DNA of 64,000 nucleotides from Rhizobiaceae bacterium CPCC 101076. Its GTDB lineage: Bacteria > Pseudomonadota > Alphaproteobacteria > Rhizobiales > Methylopilaceae. The translations under genes were made by a program, and so were the position numbers. Shown piece after piece: positions 9,388 through 19,256 of this stretch (position 1 is its first letter; every line of letters starts with the position of its first letter). The stretch spans positions 1 to 64,000 of the forward strand of contig QDFX01000015.1 of NCBI GenBank assembly GCA_003347645.1, read 5' to 3'. The notes below the pieces were generated by a model. The model made no database searches, was not told where the DNA came from, and saw only the letters and a list, made by a program, of their open reading frames with translations.

Positions 9388-10248
9388 TCAATAGCCGCCG
9401 CCGCGACCCTGGCCGCCGCCGCCGGACCGGAAGACCGGTGCACCGCCGCCGCCTCCGCCGCCTCGACCGGCATTGAAGCCGCCGCTACCGCGCCCGCGTC
9501 CTTCTCCACCGCGGAATACAGGCGCCGGGCCACTTGTCGAAGCTCGTCCGGTCTGTAACCGACCTTCGCCACCGCCTCTCATGCCGCTGCGGACTACGGG
9601 CGCCGGGCCGCCTTCCGAATCTCGTCCGGCCTGTACCTGACCTTCGCCGCGGAATCGGCCACGGCCTTCAACGGCAGGTCCCTCGGTATTGCGGCGTATG
9701 ATCCGCCGGTCGCCACCGAACTCACCGCTGCCGCTTCGGACGATCCGCTGGCGGCCGTCACCCCTGAACCGGTCGCCGCGCCAGCGGTTATCGAAGTCGC
9801 GCCGATGACGATTATCGGTCCAGCGGAAATCGTTGCGATCGCGGTCGCGGAACCAATCCCAGTCGACGCGATGCCTACGCCCGCCGCGCCAGTACCAGTA
9901 ATAACCGCCGTCGTCCCAATAATAGGGGTCCGACCCGTAATAGAAGGCGATATCGGCGCCGTCATATCCCGGATCCTCGTAATAAGGCTGCTCCACGGCT
10001 GCGGTCCCGCCGCCGGAGAGATAGTTGGCGCTCGCCCAGCCGGACCCGTTGACCTGATACCAGCTTCCCTGTGTCGCGGTAACTTCGACCGTATCGCCGG
10101 GTTGAAGCTGATCGACCACGCCGAAATTCGTGCCGGGGCCGGAGCGGACATTCAGGCTGGTGGTCGCCGTCGCCGGGAAGGCGGCCGCGGCGCCCGCCGA
10201 GGCGAGGAACAGCGCCAATGCGCTGACGGCCGTTTTAGGGGACATCAT
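9388..10248 (-). CDS. Secreted SH3-like protein with Arg/Gly-rich repeat tail
   Basis: A 286-residue protein. A signal peptide (ALALFLASAGAAAAFPA) is followed by an SH3-like domain near residues 25-80 (SLNVRSGPGTNFGVVDQL ... GSGWASANYL) and an aromatic/acidic linker rich in Tyr, Trp and Asp. A basic low-complexity tail with imperfect repeats follows (pattern GRxxxxGPAPVxRxG, at least three times), also visible as direct repeats in the DNA near 9470-9650. The start at 10248 uses GGAGG eleven bases upstream; a second ATG follows at once. Paralogue of the 8485-9111 gene. A role in cell-envelope binding is inferred from the domain only. Confidence 0.8.
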   Translation of the reverse strand: MMSPKTAVSALALFLASAGAAAAFPATATTSLNVRSGPGTNFGVVDQLQPGDTVEVTATQGSWYQVNGSGWASANYLSGGGTAAVEQPYYEDPGYDGADIAFYYGSDPYYWDDGGYYWYWRGGRRHRVDWDWFRDRDRNDFRWTDNRHRRDFDNRWRGDRFRGDGRQRIVRSGSGEFGGDRRIIRRNTEGPAVEGRGRFRGEGQVQAGRDSEGGPAPVVRSGMRGGGEGRLQTGRASTSGPAPVFRGGEGRGRGSGGFNAGRGGGGGGGAPVFRSGGGGQGRGGGY

Positions 10249-10416
10249 TGTGGAGTTCCTCCGAAGCATGGCCGATCTGCCCTTGGCAGTCGGCAATGAC
10301 AGGGTGAAGGCAGACGCGGTTCGGCCGCGTCACCATGGAACCACAACGAAAGTCGCAGCGCGGCAGTTCCCGCGACAGCGAAAGCCCTTAAAAGCTGGCA
10401 GTTTGGTCGGTTGACC

Positions 10417-10740
10417 TTAGAGCCCTTCGGCGATCTCGACCGACGCCTGGCCGAGCAGTTCGCCCATCAGATGCCGAAGCTCGGCGTCCGACACATCGAT
10501 GCCCGCGGCATCGAGGTCGGCGCGCACCTTGCGAAACACATCCTCGTGTCCGGCTTCGGCGAGGTCAGCCTGAACGACGCTCCTGGCATAGGTCACCGCG
10601 TCATCCCCGGTCTTGCCGAGCTTTTGCGCAACCCATTCGCCGAGAAGACGGTTGCGGCGTGCCACGGCGCGGAAGGCCTGCTCCTCATCGAGCACGAATT
10701 TGCGCTCAAAGGCGGCTTCGCGTTCGTCGAACGTCGTCAT
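10417..10740 (-). CDS. F1-ATPase inhibitor zeta subunit (DUF1476 family)
   Basis: A 107-residue helical protein starting TTFDEREAAFERKFVLDEE, the hallmark of the alphaproteobacterial DUF1476/zeta family. In Paracoccus the zeta subunit inserts its N-terminal region into F1 and blocks ATP hydrolysis. The whole length matches the family (about 105 residues). It is divergent from purC; that arrangement is common in Hyphomicrobiales. About 237 bp separate the two starts and must contain both promoters. Confidence 0.9.
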   Translation of the reverse strand: MTTFDEREAAFERKFVLDEEQAFRAVARRNRLLGEWVAQKLGKTGDDAVTYARSVVQADLAEAGHEDVFRKVRADLDAAGIDVSDAELRHLMGELLGQASVEIAEGL

Positions 10741-10977
10741 TCATGCGTCTCCTCTGTCTCTGTGGGTTGAATATCTCCCGCCCGATGTCAAATCAACGGC
10801 ATAGCCGGTCACGATGACAGAACCGCGCGCGTTGTAAGGCGAGACGTGATCGGATAGTTTCGGTCCGCGCGCCGGGCGGACGCAGCCGATGATACCGATT
10901 CGGCTCTCGCCTGCCGCGCCGCCCGCGGCTCAGTTCGGAGTCCGGCCGTTGGATTTCTCGAGAAACGGTATCTGCCG

Positions 10978-11748
10978 ATGAACCGCCGCCGTCGCATTTA
11001 TGAGGGCAAGGCGAAGATCCTCTATGAGGGTCCGGAGCCGGGAACGCTTGTCCAGCACTTCAAGGACGATGCCACTGCCTTCAATGCCAAGAAACACGAA
11101 GTGATCGACGGTAAGGGCGTGCTGAACAACCGGATTTCGGAATATATCTTCCAGAATCTGAACGATATCGGGGTGCCGACGCACTTCCTGCGCCGCCTCA
11201 ACATGCGCGAGCAATTGATCCGCGAAGTCGAGATCATCCCGCTTGAGATCGTCGTCCGCAACGTTGCCGCCGGCTCGCTGTCGACTCGCCTCGGCATCGA
11301 GGAGGGCACCCAGCTGCCGCGCTCGATCATCGAGTTCTATTACAAGAACGACGCGCTCGGTGACCCGATGGTCTCGGAAGAGCATGTCACGGCCTTCGGC
11401 TGGGCCGCTCCGCAGGAGATCGACGACATCATGTCGCTGGCGATCCGCGTCAACGACTTCCTGTCGGGCCTGTTCCTCGGCGCCGGCATCCGCCTCGTCG
11501 ACTTCAAGATGGAATGCGGCCGCCTCTGGGAGAACGAGATGGTCCGTATCGTCGTCGCCGACGAGATCAGCCCGGACTCATGCCGTCTCTGGGACATGAA
11601 GACCAACGAGAAGATGGACAAGGATCGCTTCCGCCGCGATCTCGGCGGCCTCGTTGAGGCCTATAGCGAAGTCGCCAAGCGTCTCGGAATCCTGTCCGAA
11701 AGCGATAACCCGGTCGCGAAGAGCGGCCCGACCCTCGTCAAGGGCTGA
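10978..11748 (+). CDS. purC: Phosphoribosylaminoimidazole-succinocarboxamide synthase
   Basis: Joins CAIR and aspartate with ATP to make SAICAR in de novo purine synthesis. The 256-residue protein has the family signatures [14 protein letters not shown] at the N-terminus, [17 protein letters not shown] near residue 83, [16 protein letters not shown] (including the family aspartate) near residue 174, and [15 protein letters not shown] near residue 192. purS starts three bases after its stop and purQ overlaps purS, so the three genes are translated from one mRNA. Confidence 0.97.
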   Translation: MNRRRRIYEGKAKILYEGPEPGTLVQHFKDDATAFNAKKHEVIDGKGVLNNRISEYIFQNLNDIGVPTHFLRRLNMREQLIREVEIIPLEIVVRNVAAGSLSTRLGIEEGTQLPRSIIEFYYKNDALGDPMVSEEHVTAFGWAAPQEIDDIMSLAIRVNDFLSGLFLGAGIRLVDFKMECGRLWENEMVRIVVADEISPDSCRLWDMKTNEKMDKDRFRRDLGGLVEAYSEVAKRLGILSESDNPVAKSGPTLVKG

Positions 11749-11751
11749 TCG

Positions 11752-11994
11752 ATGAAGGCTCGTGTTACCGTCACGCTGAAGACGAGCGTTCTCGACCCGC
11801 AGGGCAAGGCGATCGAAGGCTCGCTTCGATCGCTCGGGTTCGACGGCGTCGAGAGCGTCCGCCAGGGCAAGGTGTTCGATCTCGAAGTGGCCGGCGAGGA
11901 CAAGGCCAAGGCAGAAGCCGACATCAAGGCGATGTGCGAGAAGCTCCTCGCCAACACGGTGATCGAGAGCTACCGGGTGGAGATCGCGGGTTGA
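11752..11994 (+). CDS. purS: FGAM synthase subunit PurS
   Basis: An 80-residue ferredoxin-like protein, the small bridging subunit that, with PurL and PurQ, forms the three-part formylglycinamide ribonucleotide amidotransferase. It begins [19 protein letters not shown] and contains [17 protein letters not shown], both family hallmarks, and ends in SYRVEIAG. Its TGA overlaps the TTG start of purQ. Confidence 0.95.
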   Translation: MKARVTVTLKTSVLDPQGKAIEGSLRSLGFDGVESVRQGKVFDLEVAGEDKAKAEADIKAMCEKLLANTVIESYRVEIAG

Positions 11995-12686
11995 AATCTG
12001 CCGTCATCCTCTTCCCGGGCTCCAACCGCGAGCGCGACGCTGCCCGTGCGCTGAAGGCCGCGACCGGTCGCGAGTCCGAAATCATCTGGCACGGCGAGAC
12101 GGCGCTCCCGGACGGCACCGATATCGTCGTCCTGCCGGGCGGTTTCTCCTATGGCGACTATCTTCGCTGCGGCGCGATCGCGGCGCGCTCGCCGGTCATG
12201 GAAGCGGTGAGGGCGCATGCCAACCGCGGCGGCCTCGTGCTGGGCATATGCAACGGCTTCCAGATCCTTGTGGAATCAGGTCTTCTGCCCGGTGCGCTGC
12301 TGCGCAATTCGCATCTGAAATTCGTCTGCCGGATGCAGCATCTGAAGGTCGAGCGGGTCGGGACGCCGTTCACGCGCGACTATAGGCAGGGTCAGGTGGT
12401 CGAGGTCGCGGTGGCTCACGGCGACGGCAATTATCTCGCCGACCCGGAGACCCTGGCGCGCATCGAAGGCGAGGGCCTCGTCGCGTTCCGCTACTGCGAC
12501 GCCTCGGGCAATCATCTCGAAGGAAGCCCAAACGGCTCGATGAACGCGATCGCCGGCGTCTATTCTGAGAAGCTGAATGTCCTCGGAATGATGCCGCACC
12601 CCGAGAACCTGATCGACCCGCTCGTTGGCGGCACAGACGGTCTCGGCCTCTTCACCAGCATCGCAGGCGGCGCGCGCGCCGCCTGA
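11991..12686 (+). CDS. purQ: FGAM synthase glutaminase subunit PurQ
   Basis: Class I glutamine amidotransferase that supplies ammonia to PurL. I start it at the TTG at 11991 because the protein then reads (M)[20 protein letters not shown], the standard family start. The longer in-frame ATG at 11934 would code for unrelated residues inside purS. The product is 231 residues. Catalytic features are [18 protein letters not shown] (nucleophile Cys near residue 87) and the His/Glu pair in MMPHPENL near residue 200. The TTG overlaps the purS stop as TTGA, a translational coupling arrangement. Confidence 0.93.
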   Translation: MKSAVILFPGSNRERDAARALKAATGRESEIIWHGETALPDGTDIVVLPGGFSYGDYLRCGAIAARSPVMEAVRAHANRGGLVLGICNGFQILVESGLLPGALLRNSHLKFVCRMQHLKVERVGTPFTRDYRQGQVVEVAVAHGDGNYLADPETLARIEGEGLVAFRYCDASGNHLEGSPNGSMNAIAGVYSEKLNVLGMMPHPENLIDPLVGGTDGLGLFTSIAGGARAA

Positions 12687-12697
12687 TCGGGCGATGG

Positions 12698-14074
12698 TTA
12701 ACTGCCGAGGCGCAGCTTGTTGATCTCGTTGGCGATGCCTTGGAATACCTTCGTCAGCTGCGCTGAATTGGTGACGTTGCTGTAATATTGCGACTTCTCG
12801 GCATCGGTCGTGCCGGTTGCGCAGTCTTTCAGCAGCCCTTGATTGCCGTCGATAACGCGAACGGTGAAAACCGTGCCGAACGTTTTGGCGTTCTGACACG
12901 CGAGTTTGGTGCGAGCATCGATCTTCTCTGCTTTCTCGTTTGAGTCATCATTGTCGTCGGTAAAGCGGTTTCGAGTGTTCTCGCCATCCGTCAGGACAAT
13001 CATGATCTTCTGAACTCCCTCCGTTCCCGGCGGTACGCCTTGATCGAAAGGTTTTGCCGACGAGAGCAACGCTTGCGCCCACACCACGCCGATCGTGACA
13101 TTAGTGTTGCCGGCTGGCGTCATCTCATCGATCGCGGTCTTTAAGCCAGCAAAATCAGTCGTGAGGGGGACCACGGTCTTCAGAGCACTTTCGGATGGCG
13201 GGCAAGATTGGACCGCCGGATATAGAGTCGTGGTATCCGCCGTATCATAGCCGTGATGACTGGCTGCGGCCGCTGTCGGGTTGATGATGTCCATCACGTC
13301 ATAGGCGTAGTTGGAATCGCTCTGATAGCTTTGGTCGCGATCAAGTATGCAGCCCTGCCAATTCGATTTCTTGAACTTGTCCGGGTGCGACTCAAACCAG
13401 CATTTGTCCTCGCGCCCGTTCCTGTAACTGCAGACGCGGAACTGATCGAAACGAATCCAATCGGCGGCCTTGTATGTGGTGGTCGTGGGAACACGCACGC
13501 TGGTGGCGAACGGAACGATTCCGATCTTCACCGCGCCGTCCTCGTAGGCGCTGGCCGCGAGGATATCGATCATGTTCTTCGCGGCCTTCTTGAGCTCCGT
13601 CATCTTGTTGCTGCTGGCCATCGAGCCGGTGTTGTCGAGTGCCATCACGACCTCTACCTTACTCGAGCCCCAGACCGCCGTGCTTGAGACTGAGATGTCC
13701 ATGGTCTTGATGTCCGCGACCTTCATGAAGCTCGTATCGATCGTCGCTGAGGCCTCGATGGAGAAAGAACCCCTCTCACGGGTGATCTTGGTCACCGTTG
13801 GTGACGCTCCAGACGGCGTCTTGTAGTTGTCAGACAGGAACTTGTTCACCTTCACCTTGAGGGCATTCAATTCGGCGTCGTCCTTCGCCATCGGCTCGTG
13901 CGCCAGCGCCAGAACTACGTTGTCGAGTGCCGTCTGCAGGCGTGTCGCTTCCTGGGCCTTCACAGTGTAGTCAACGGCGGCGCCGACCACGCTCAAGATT
14001 GGCAGCAGCATCAGGGCGAACATGATCAGGATGTTGCCCGAGGTCTCATCCCGGAACCGGCGAAGGAAGTCCAT
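12698..14074 (-). CDS. TadE/TadG-type protein with von Willebrand A domain
   Basis: A 458-residue envelope protein. The N-terminus FRDETSGNILIMFALMLLPILSV is a Tad-like pseudopilin-type segment (Flp/TadE-TadG motif, DETSGN followed by one membrane helix). A helical and beta linker leads to a VWA domain with the metal site DNTGSM near residue 150, interrupted by a Tyr/Cys-rich insertion, and VLTDGENTRN near residue 380. Such TadG-like proteins are associated with Flp pilus assembly, but no other tad gene is here. The start at 14074 was chosen for GGAG upstream; the ATG at 14089 is possible. It is reverse to, and inserted between, purQ and purL. Confidence 0.75.
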   Translation of the reverse strand: MDFLRRFRDETSGNILIMFALMLLPILSVVGAAVDYTVKAQEATRLQTALDNVVLALAHEPMAKDDAELNALKVKVNKFLSDNYKTPSGASPTVTKITRERGSFSIEASATIDTSFMKVADIKTMDISVSSTAVWGSSKVEVVMALDNTGSMASSNKMTELKKAAKNMIDILAASAYEDGAVKIGIVPFATSVRVPTTTTYKAADWIRFDQFRVCSYRNGREDKCWFESHPDKFKKSNWQGCILDRDQSYQSDSNYAYDVMDIINPTAAAASHHGYDTADTTTLYPAVQSCPPSESALKTVVPLTTDFAGLKTAIDEMTPAGNTNVTIGVVWAQALLSSAKPFDQGVPPGTEGVQKIMIVLTDGENTRNRFTDDNDDSNEKAEKIDARTKLACQNAKTFGTVFTVRVIDGNQGLLKDCATGTTDAEKSQYYSNVTNSAQLTKVFQGIANEINKLRLGS

Positions 14075-14280
14075 GACCGAAAACTCCATGTCTCGACCAC
14101 TCTGTACGCGCGCATCATCCACGGGACCTGAACGAGTTGCCTAAAATTTTAGACAAATGCCCGGACCGTCGAACGGCCCTAACGGTGGGTTAACGAAACG
14201 ACTGGCGGCACAGGCTTTGCGTTGCCACATAGGCGGCGGGAGGCTATTCCCTCCGCACCTTCTCCTTCCGCAGGATTCCG

Positions 14281-16500
14281 ATGATCGCCAACCAGATTCC
14301 GATCACGCCCGAACTCGTCGCCCAGCACGGGCTGAAGCCGGACGAGTATCAGCGCATCCTGGATCTGATCGGCCGCGAGCCGACGCTGACCGAGCTCGGC
14401 ATTTTCTCGGCGATGTGGAACGAGCACTGCTCGTACAAATCCTCGCGCATCCATCTGAAAGGTCTGCCGACCAAGGCGCCCTGGGTCATTCAGGGACCGG
14501 GCGAGAACGCCGGCGTCATCGATATCGGCGACGGCATGGCGGTGGTCTTCAAGATGGAGAGCCACAACCATCCGAGTTTCATCGAGCCCTATCAGGGCGC
14601 GGCGACCGGCTGCGGCGGTATTCTCCGCGACGTCTTCACCATGGGTGCCCGACCGATCGCGGCGCTCAATGCGCTTCGCTTCGGCGATCCGAAGCACCCG
14701 CGCACGCGTCATCTTATCTCCGGCGTCGTCGCCGGCATCGGCCATTACGGCAATGCCTTTGGCGTGCCGACGGTCGGCGGCCAGTTCGGCTTTCACACCC
14801 GCTATGACGGCAACATCCTCGTCAACGCGATGGCGGTCGGCATCTGCCGTTCCGACCAGATCTTCTATGCGGCCGCGACCGGCGTCGGAAATCCGATCGT
14901 CTATCTCGGCTCCAAGACCGGCCGCGACGGTATCCACGGCGCGACGATGGCTTCGGCCGAGTTCGACGAGGGCTCGGAGGAGAAGCGGCCAACGGTTCAG
15001 GTCGGCGATCCCTTCGCCGAGAAGCTCCTTCTCGAAGCCTGCCTCGAATTGATGGCTTCGGGCTCCGTCATCGCCATTCAGGACATGGGCGCCGCCGGTC
15101 TCACCTGTTCGGCCGTCGAGATGGGCGCCAAGGGCGATCTCGGCGTCGAGCTCGATCTCGACAGCGTGCCGACCCGCGAGGCGGCGATGTCCGCCTATGA
15201 AATGATGCTATCGGAAAGCCAGGAGCGCATGCTCATGGTGCTCGATCCGGCCCGCGAGGAAGACGCCAAGGCGATCTTCACCAAATGGGGCCTCGATTTC
15301 GCAATCGTCGGCTACACCACGAACGACCTCAAGTTCCGGGTGAAGCATGGCGGCGAGGAAATGGCCGTCCTGCCGATCAAGGAACTCGGCGACGAAGCGC
15401 CGCTCTACGATCGTCCCTGGGTGCCGACTCCGAAGGCGCCGGTCATCGCCGCCTCCGACGTCCCGGCTCCGGCCTCGCTCGGCAAGGCGCTGCTGACGCT
15501 GCTCGGCTCGCCCGACCTCTGCTCCAAGCGCTGGGTCTTCGAGCAGTACGACCACCTCATCCTCGGCAACACAGTGCAGCGCCCCGGCGGCGACGCGGCC
15601 GTCGTGCGCATCGAGGATGGCCCGAAGGGACTGGCGATCACCTGCGACGTCACCCCGCGCTATTGCGAGAACGATCCGATCGAGGGCGGCAAGCAGGCGG
15701 TGGCCGAGGCCTGGCGCAACATCACGGCGGTCGGCGGCCGTCCGCTGGCGATCACCGACAATCTGAACTTCGGCAATCCCGAGCGTCCCGAGATCATGGG
15801 CCAGTTCGTCGGCTGCTTGAAGGGCATTTCGGAGGCGTGCGTCGCGCTCGATTTCCCGATCGTGTCGGGCAATGTCTCGCTCTACAACGAGACGCAGGGC
15901 AGGGGGATCCTGCCGACGCCGACCATCGGTGGCGTCGGCGTCGTCGACGATGTCGCGAAGAGCGCCACGCTCGCGTTCAAGGATGCCGGCGAGCCGATCA
16001 TCCTTATCGGCGAGACGACCGGCTGGCTCGGCGCCTCGACCTATCGCGCGGTCATCCATCAGCGTGAGGACGGGGCTCCTCCGCCGGTCGATCTCGAGAC
16101 GGAGCGCCGCAACGGCAATTTCGTCCGTGGTCTTATCGCGCACGGCAAGGCGACCGCGGTTCACGACCTCTCGGACGGCGGTCTCGCGATCGCGCTCGCC
16201 GAAATGGCGATCTCGGGCAAGATCGGCGCCCTCATAAGCGCGCTGCCGGAGGGTATCCCCGCACATGCCGCGCTGTTCGGCGAGGACCAAGCGCGTTACG
16301 TTCTGACCACCGACGATCCGGAGAAGGTCCTGTCTGATGCCGCCGCTGCCGGCGTTCCGGCGCTTTGCATTGGCTCGACCGGTGGTAATGCCCTGACGTT
16401 GCCGGACGGCGAGTCCATCCCGGTCTCGGATCTTGAACATGCTCACGAGAGCTGGCTGCCGGCCTATATGTCCGGCGCGCTCGACGTTTCGGAGAACTGA
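14281..16500 (+). CDS. purL: FGAM synthase subunit PurL
   Basis: Large synthetase subunit of the PurSQL enzyme that turns FGAR into FGAM using ATP and ammonia. At 739 residues it is the small (Gram-positive/alphaproteobacterial) type needing PurS and PurQ. Signatures: [14 protein letters not shown] near residue 43, [20 protein letters not shown] near residue 90, [15 protein letters not shown] near residue 625. The gene is followed by bolA after three bases and by grxD, a cluster conserved in many alphaproteobacteria. Confidence 0.97.
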   Translation: MIANQIPITPELVAQHGLKPDEYQRILDLIGREPTLTELGIFSAMWNEHCSYKSSRIHLKGLPTKAPWVIQGPGENAGVIDIGDGMAVVFKMESHNHPSFIEPYQGAATGCGGILRDVFTMGARPIAALNALRFGDPKHPRTRHLISGVVAGIGHYGNAFGVPTVGGQFGFHTRYDGNILVNAMAVGICRSDQIFYAAATGVGNPIVYLGSKTGRDGIHGATMASAEFDEGSEEKRPTVQVGDPFAEKLLLEACLELMASGSVIAIQDMGAAGLTCSAVEMGAKGDLGVELDLDSVPTREAAMSAYEMMLSESQERMLMVLDPAREEDAKAIFTKWGLDFAIVGYTTNDLKFRVKHGGEEMAVLPIKELGDEAPLYDRPWVPTPKAPVIAASDVPAPASLGKALLTLLGSPDLCSKRWVFEQYDHLILGNTVQRPGGDAAVVRIEDGPKGLAITCDVTPRYCENDPIEGGKQAVAEAWRNITAVGGRPLAITDNLNFGNPERPEIMGQFVGCLKGISEACVALDFPIVSGNVSLYNETQGRGILPTPTIGGVGVVDDVAKSATLAFKDAGEPIILIGETTGWLGASTYRAVIHQREDGAPPPVDLETERRNGNFVRGLIAHGKATAVHDLSDGGLAIALAEMAISGKIGALISALPEGIPAHAALFGEDQARYVLTTDDPEKVLSDAAAAGVPALCIGSTGGNALTLPDGESIPVSDLEHAHESWLPAYMSGALDVSEN

Positions 16501-16503
16501 CCA

Positions 16504-16740
16504 ATGCCGATGCAAGCCGCCGATATCGAGCGGATGATCAAGGACGCCCTGCCGGACGCCGAGGTGACGATCAAGGACCTCGCCGGCGACGGCGACCATT
16601 ACTCCGCGACCGTCGTCTCGGAGAGCTTCCGCGGCAAGAGCCGCGTCCAACAGCACCAGATGGTCTACTCGGCGCTCCAGGGCCGCATGGGTGGCGTGCT
16701 GCACGCGCTCGCTTTACAGACCTCCGCGCCCAATAGCTGA
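16504..16740 (+). CDS. BolA family protein
   Basis: A 78-residue BolA/IbaG-type protein with the class II KH-like fold. It starts MPMQAADIERMIKDALPDAE and contains the conserved histidine in DGDHYSATVVSESFRGKS plus RVQQHQMVYSAL. These proteins bind [2Fe-2S] clusters together with monothiol glutaredoxins, and a monothiol glutaredoxin gene follows 76 bp downstream, which supports a joint role in iron-sulphur trafficking. Confidence 0.92.
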   Translation: MPMQAADIERMIKDALPDAEVTIKDLAGDGDHYSATVVSESFRGKSRVQQHQMVYSALQGRMGGVLHALALQTSAPNS

Positions 16741-16816
16741 GCAGAGTTGCGCGCGCAGGGTTGACGCTCTCGGGGTGGCATACTTACCTGACGGTCAGTG
16801 AAACAGGATTTCTCGA

Positions 16817-17152
16817 ATGTCCGACACGCAGCAGTTTATCGACGAGACCGTGAAGTCGAACGATGTCGTGCTCTTCATGAAGGGCACGAAGCAGTTCCCG
16901 ATGTGCGGCTTTTCCGGCCAGGTCGTCCAGATCCTGGAATATGTCGGCGTGCCGTATAAGGACGTGAACGTCCTCGAAGGCGACGGCCTCCGCGACGCCA
17001 TCAAGCAGTACACCAACTGGCCGACCATCCCGCAGCTCTACGTGAAGGGCGAATTCGTCGGCGGTTGCGACATCGTCCGTGAGATGTTCCAGGCTGGAGA
17101 ACTGCAGGAATTTCTCAGCGGCAAGGGCCTCGCGGTCAAGCAGGCCAGCTGA
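16817..17152 (+). CDS. grxD: Monothiol glutaredoxin (Grx4 type)
   Basis: A 111-residue protein carrying the CGFS active site within FPMCGFSGQVVQIL near residue 33. The pattern VVLFMKGTKQFP before it and NWPTIPQLYVKGEFVGGCDI after it (including the glutathione-binding TIPQLY) is diagnostic. It binds a glutathione-ligated [2Fe-2S] cluster and hands it on, typically with BolA, whose gene is directly upstream. Confidence 0.96.
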   Translation: MSDTQQFIDETVKSNDVVLFMKGTKQFPMCGFSGQVVQILEYVGVPYKDVNVLEGDGLRDAIKQYTNWPTIPQLYVKGEFVGGCDIVREMFQAGELQEFLSGKGLAVKQAS

Positions 17153-17191
17153 GCAGGCGTTCAAGGAGGTCAGGCCCAAACCTGACCTCTT

Positions 17192-17797
17192 TTAATCGAT
17201 GAGCTGTTCGCGAATGGCCTGTGCGACGGCTTGGGCGCGCGTGCTGCATTGCAGCTTGCGTGCCGCCGACGAGATGTGATGCTCGACGGTCCTCTCGGAA
17301 ATCCCGAGGATCTGGCCAATCTCCCAATTCGTCTTGCCTCGGCTGCACCAGTGCAGCGATTCGAGCTCGCGCGGTGCCAACTTGTGGCAGCGCGGCCCCC
17401 ACTCGCGTCGCGGCCGGCCGTCATCCAGCAGAACGATCGCTCCAGGGAAGTGTCCGGTTTCCTTATCCCATCGGCCGCGTCCAAGCACGCGCTTCGTGGT
17501 GCCATCCTCGAGTACGACGCGATACTCAGCCCAGAAATCTCCGCCCACGGCGAGGGTCCGTTCCAGTTCCGCGGTGAAGCTCGGCAAGTCGTCGGCATGA
17601 ATTCGCTTTAGGAATTCCGCGACAGGCAGGCCGCGAGCGGCGCGTTCTGGAGATAGCGAGAAAATCTTGGCGACGCCCGGAGAGGTAACGACCAAGTCGG
17701 CGGGGTGATCCCAATCGAAAATTCCGACAAAACTGGTCTCGCGAGGTGCTTCACGATCTGCAGGGAAGTATGCGGAAGGTTCGCATTCCTTCAGCAT
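17192..17797 (-). CDS. PAS-LuxR type transcriptional regulator
   Basis: A 201-residue protein. The N-terminal part (roughly 20-130) looks like a PAS domain: FDWDHPADLVVTSPGVAKIF, then FLKRIHADDLPSF, then FWAEYRVVLEDGTTKRVLGRG, so a small ligand or redox signal is likely. The C-terminal GerE/LuxR helix-turn-helix is clear: LAPRELESLHWCSRGKTNWE and IGQILGISERTVEHHISSAA. It has no autoinducer-binding domain, so classical quorum sensing is not implied. The start at 17797 follows the purine-rich AGAAAGAAG. It faces grxD tail to tail; the target is unknown. Confidence 0.8.
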   Translation of the reverse strand: MLKECEPSAYFPADREAPRETSFVGIFDWDHPADLVVTSPGVAKIFSLSPERAARGLPVAEFLKRIHADDLPSFTAELERTLAVGGDFWAEYRVVLEDGTTKRVLGRGRWDKETGHFPGAIVLLDDGRPRREWGPRCHKLAPRELESLHWCSRGKTNWEIGQILGISERTVEHHISSAARKLQCSTRAQAVAQAIREQLID

Positions 17798-17917
17798 GGA
17801 AGCTTCTTTCTGTTGCGTCGGCACGATACTACTGTTGTTTGGAACTAGTTGAACCCGCCACAGGCCGTGCAATCAAGACGTGAGTAAGGCAACGCCCCGT
17901 TGTGCTGTTGAAAACAA

Positions 17918-17943
17918 AAAGGCCGCCCCGAAGGACGGCCTTT
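17918..17943 (-). terminator. rpsD rho-independent terminator
   Basis: AAAGGCCG (17918-17925) pairs with CGGCCTTT (17936-17943). On the reverse strand the stem is followed by TTGTTTTC, 21 bases after the rpsD stop. Confidence 0.92.
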
Positions 17944-17964
17944 CGATTCTCAGGGATGTTGATC

Positions 17965-18582
17965 TTAGCGCGAATAGAACTCGACGACGAGGTTCGGTTC
18001 CTGCTGGACCGGGTAGGGTACTTCGCTCAGCGTCGGAACGCGGGTGAAGCTTGCAACACCCTTGCCGTGATCTACCTGGATGTAATCCGGCACGTCGCGC
18101 TCGGCGAGACCGGCGGCCTCGAGCACGATCGTCAGCTGACGCGAGCTTTCCTTCAGCTCAACGACATCGCCGGCCTTCAGGCGATAGGAGCCGATGTTCA
18201 CGCGGCGGCCGTTGACCTTCACGTGGCCGTGGTTGACGAACTGGCGGGCGGCGAAGATCGTCGGGACGAACTTGGCACGGTAGACGACGGCGTCGAGACG
18301 CGACTCAAGCAGGCCGATCAGGTTGGCCGAGGTGTCGCCCTTCATGCGCGAGGCTTCGGTGTAGATGCGCTTGAACTGCTTCTCGGTGATGTCGCCGTAG
18401 GAGCCCTTCAGCTTCTGCTTGGCACGCAGCTGCGTGCCAAAGTCGGACATCTTGCCCTTGCGGCGCTGGCCGTGCTGCCCCGGGCCGTATTCGCGCTTGT
18501 TGACCGGGCTCTTCGGCCGGCCAAAAATGTTGACGCCAAGACGGCGGTCGATCTTATGCTTGGACTCGTGACGCTTCGACAT
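17965..18582 (-). CDS. rpsD: 30S ribosomal protein S4
   Basis: Primary 16S rRNA-binding protein of the small subunit, 205 residues. Seen: [16 protein letters not shown] at the N-terminus, a Gly/Arg-rich [15 protein letters not shown], and the S4 RNA-binding domain near residues 94-155 ([20 protein letters not shown], then [17 protein letters not shown]). It lacks the Cys zinc finger found in some S4 proteins. A stand-alone rpsD is usual in alphaproteobacteria. A strong terminator follows. Confidence 0.98.
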   Translation of the reverse strand: MSKRHESKHKIDRRLGVNIFGRPKSPVNKREYGPGQHGQRRKGKMSDFGTQLRAKQKLKGSYGDITEKQFKRIYTEASRMKGDTSANLIGLLESRLDAVVYRAKFVPTIFAARQFVNHGHVKVNGRRVNIGSYRLKAGDVVELKESSRQLTIVLEAAGLAERDVPDYIQVDHGKGVASFTRVPTLSEVPYPVQQEPNLVVEFYSR

Positions 18583-18695
18583 ATCGCGTTCCCTCGAATG
18601 CGAGTGGAAGACGCGCCCTCCTGGTCACCTCCTCTCGGAGGCCGACAGGCTCTTGGACAAAGACGCCCAGGCCACGGGTGCGTACAAAACAAAGC

Positions 18696-18714
18696 GCGGG
18701 CCAAAACGGCCCGC
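18696..18714 (-). terminator. Hairpin downstream of the GNAT pseudogene
   Basis: GCGGGCC (18696-18702), loop AAAAC, GGCCCGC (18708-18714). On the reverse strand it is followed by GCTTTGTTTTG. It could end transcription of the pseudogene or shield the rpsD leader from read-through. Confidence 0.6.
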
Positions 18715-18767
18715 ACGGCGCTGCTTCTAGACGATGGGGCAGGGCCAAGTCAACGCTTAGCGCACTG

Positions 18768-19217
18768 TCATGGTCTTCGTGTCATCAACCTGCTGCTGCG
18801 ATCGACGAAGTCGTTGCGTTCGTGGAGTCGTTTGGCCGGATTCCCGGGCATCACTTCAAGATGGAGCGCCCTGATGTCATAGGCCTTGGCGCTTTCCCCC
18901 GAGCAGCCGCAAAGCGGTCTCGCGGAAGCCCGAATTTCGATGGTCTGGCCGGATGTAGAAGTCGTCGACAAACGCCTCCCGGGCCCCCCATTCTATCAAT
19001 AGCCGAAGCAGAGAACCGCATAGCCGACGGTTTCGGTCTCCCGCCTTATCAGGAAGGCCGCTCCGAGCGCAGGATCGCCGAGCAATTGGCCGAGGGCTCG
19101 GGCACCTGGGTCGGAGAGCGGATGGCCGTCTTCGTCATCGAAGGCGCGCGCGAGAGGCAGAAGCCGTTCTAGATCGTCCGTACAGGCAGGAACGAGAGCC
19201 AATCTCCGTTCCGGCAT
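18768..19217 (-). pseudogene. GNAT acetyltransferase, frameshifted
   Basis: The reverse strand codes for a GCN5-type N-acetyltransferase in two different frames. From 19217 it reads MPERRLALVPACTDDLERLL ... FLIRRETETVGYAVLCFGY, then meets TGA TAG at 18996. Adding one base there gives GY-S-IEWGARE-AFVDDFYIRPDH, the expected GNAT core. A second, opposite shift lies in the run of five C (18896-18900), after which GESAKAYDIRALHLEVM ... NPAKRLHERNDFVDRSSRLM follows to the stop at 18768. Two small indels of opposite sign, one in a homopolymer, could be true decay or sequencing errors. Substrate unknown. Confidence 0.8.
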
Positions 19218-19256
19218 GTCAGCGCGGACCTTAGCCGAGGCGGTAACAAAGAAAAA

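Noticed and set aside
9470-9650. Direct repeats that could suggest a CRISPR-like array
   Set aside because: They are codon-level repeats of the Gly/Arg-rich protein tail and continue in frame; there are no regular spacers.
17192-17797. Quorum-sensing LuxR receptor
   Set aside because: The N-terminal part looks like PAS, not an autoinducer-binding domain, and no luxI-type gene is near.
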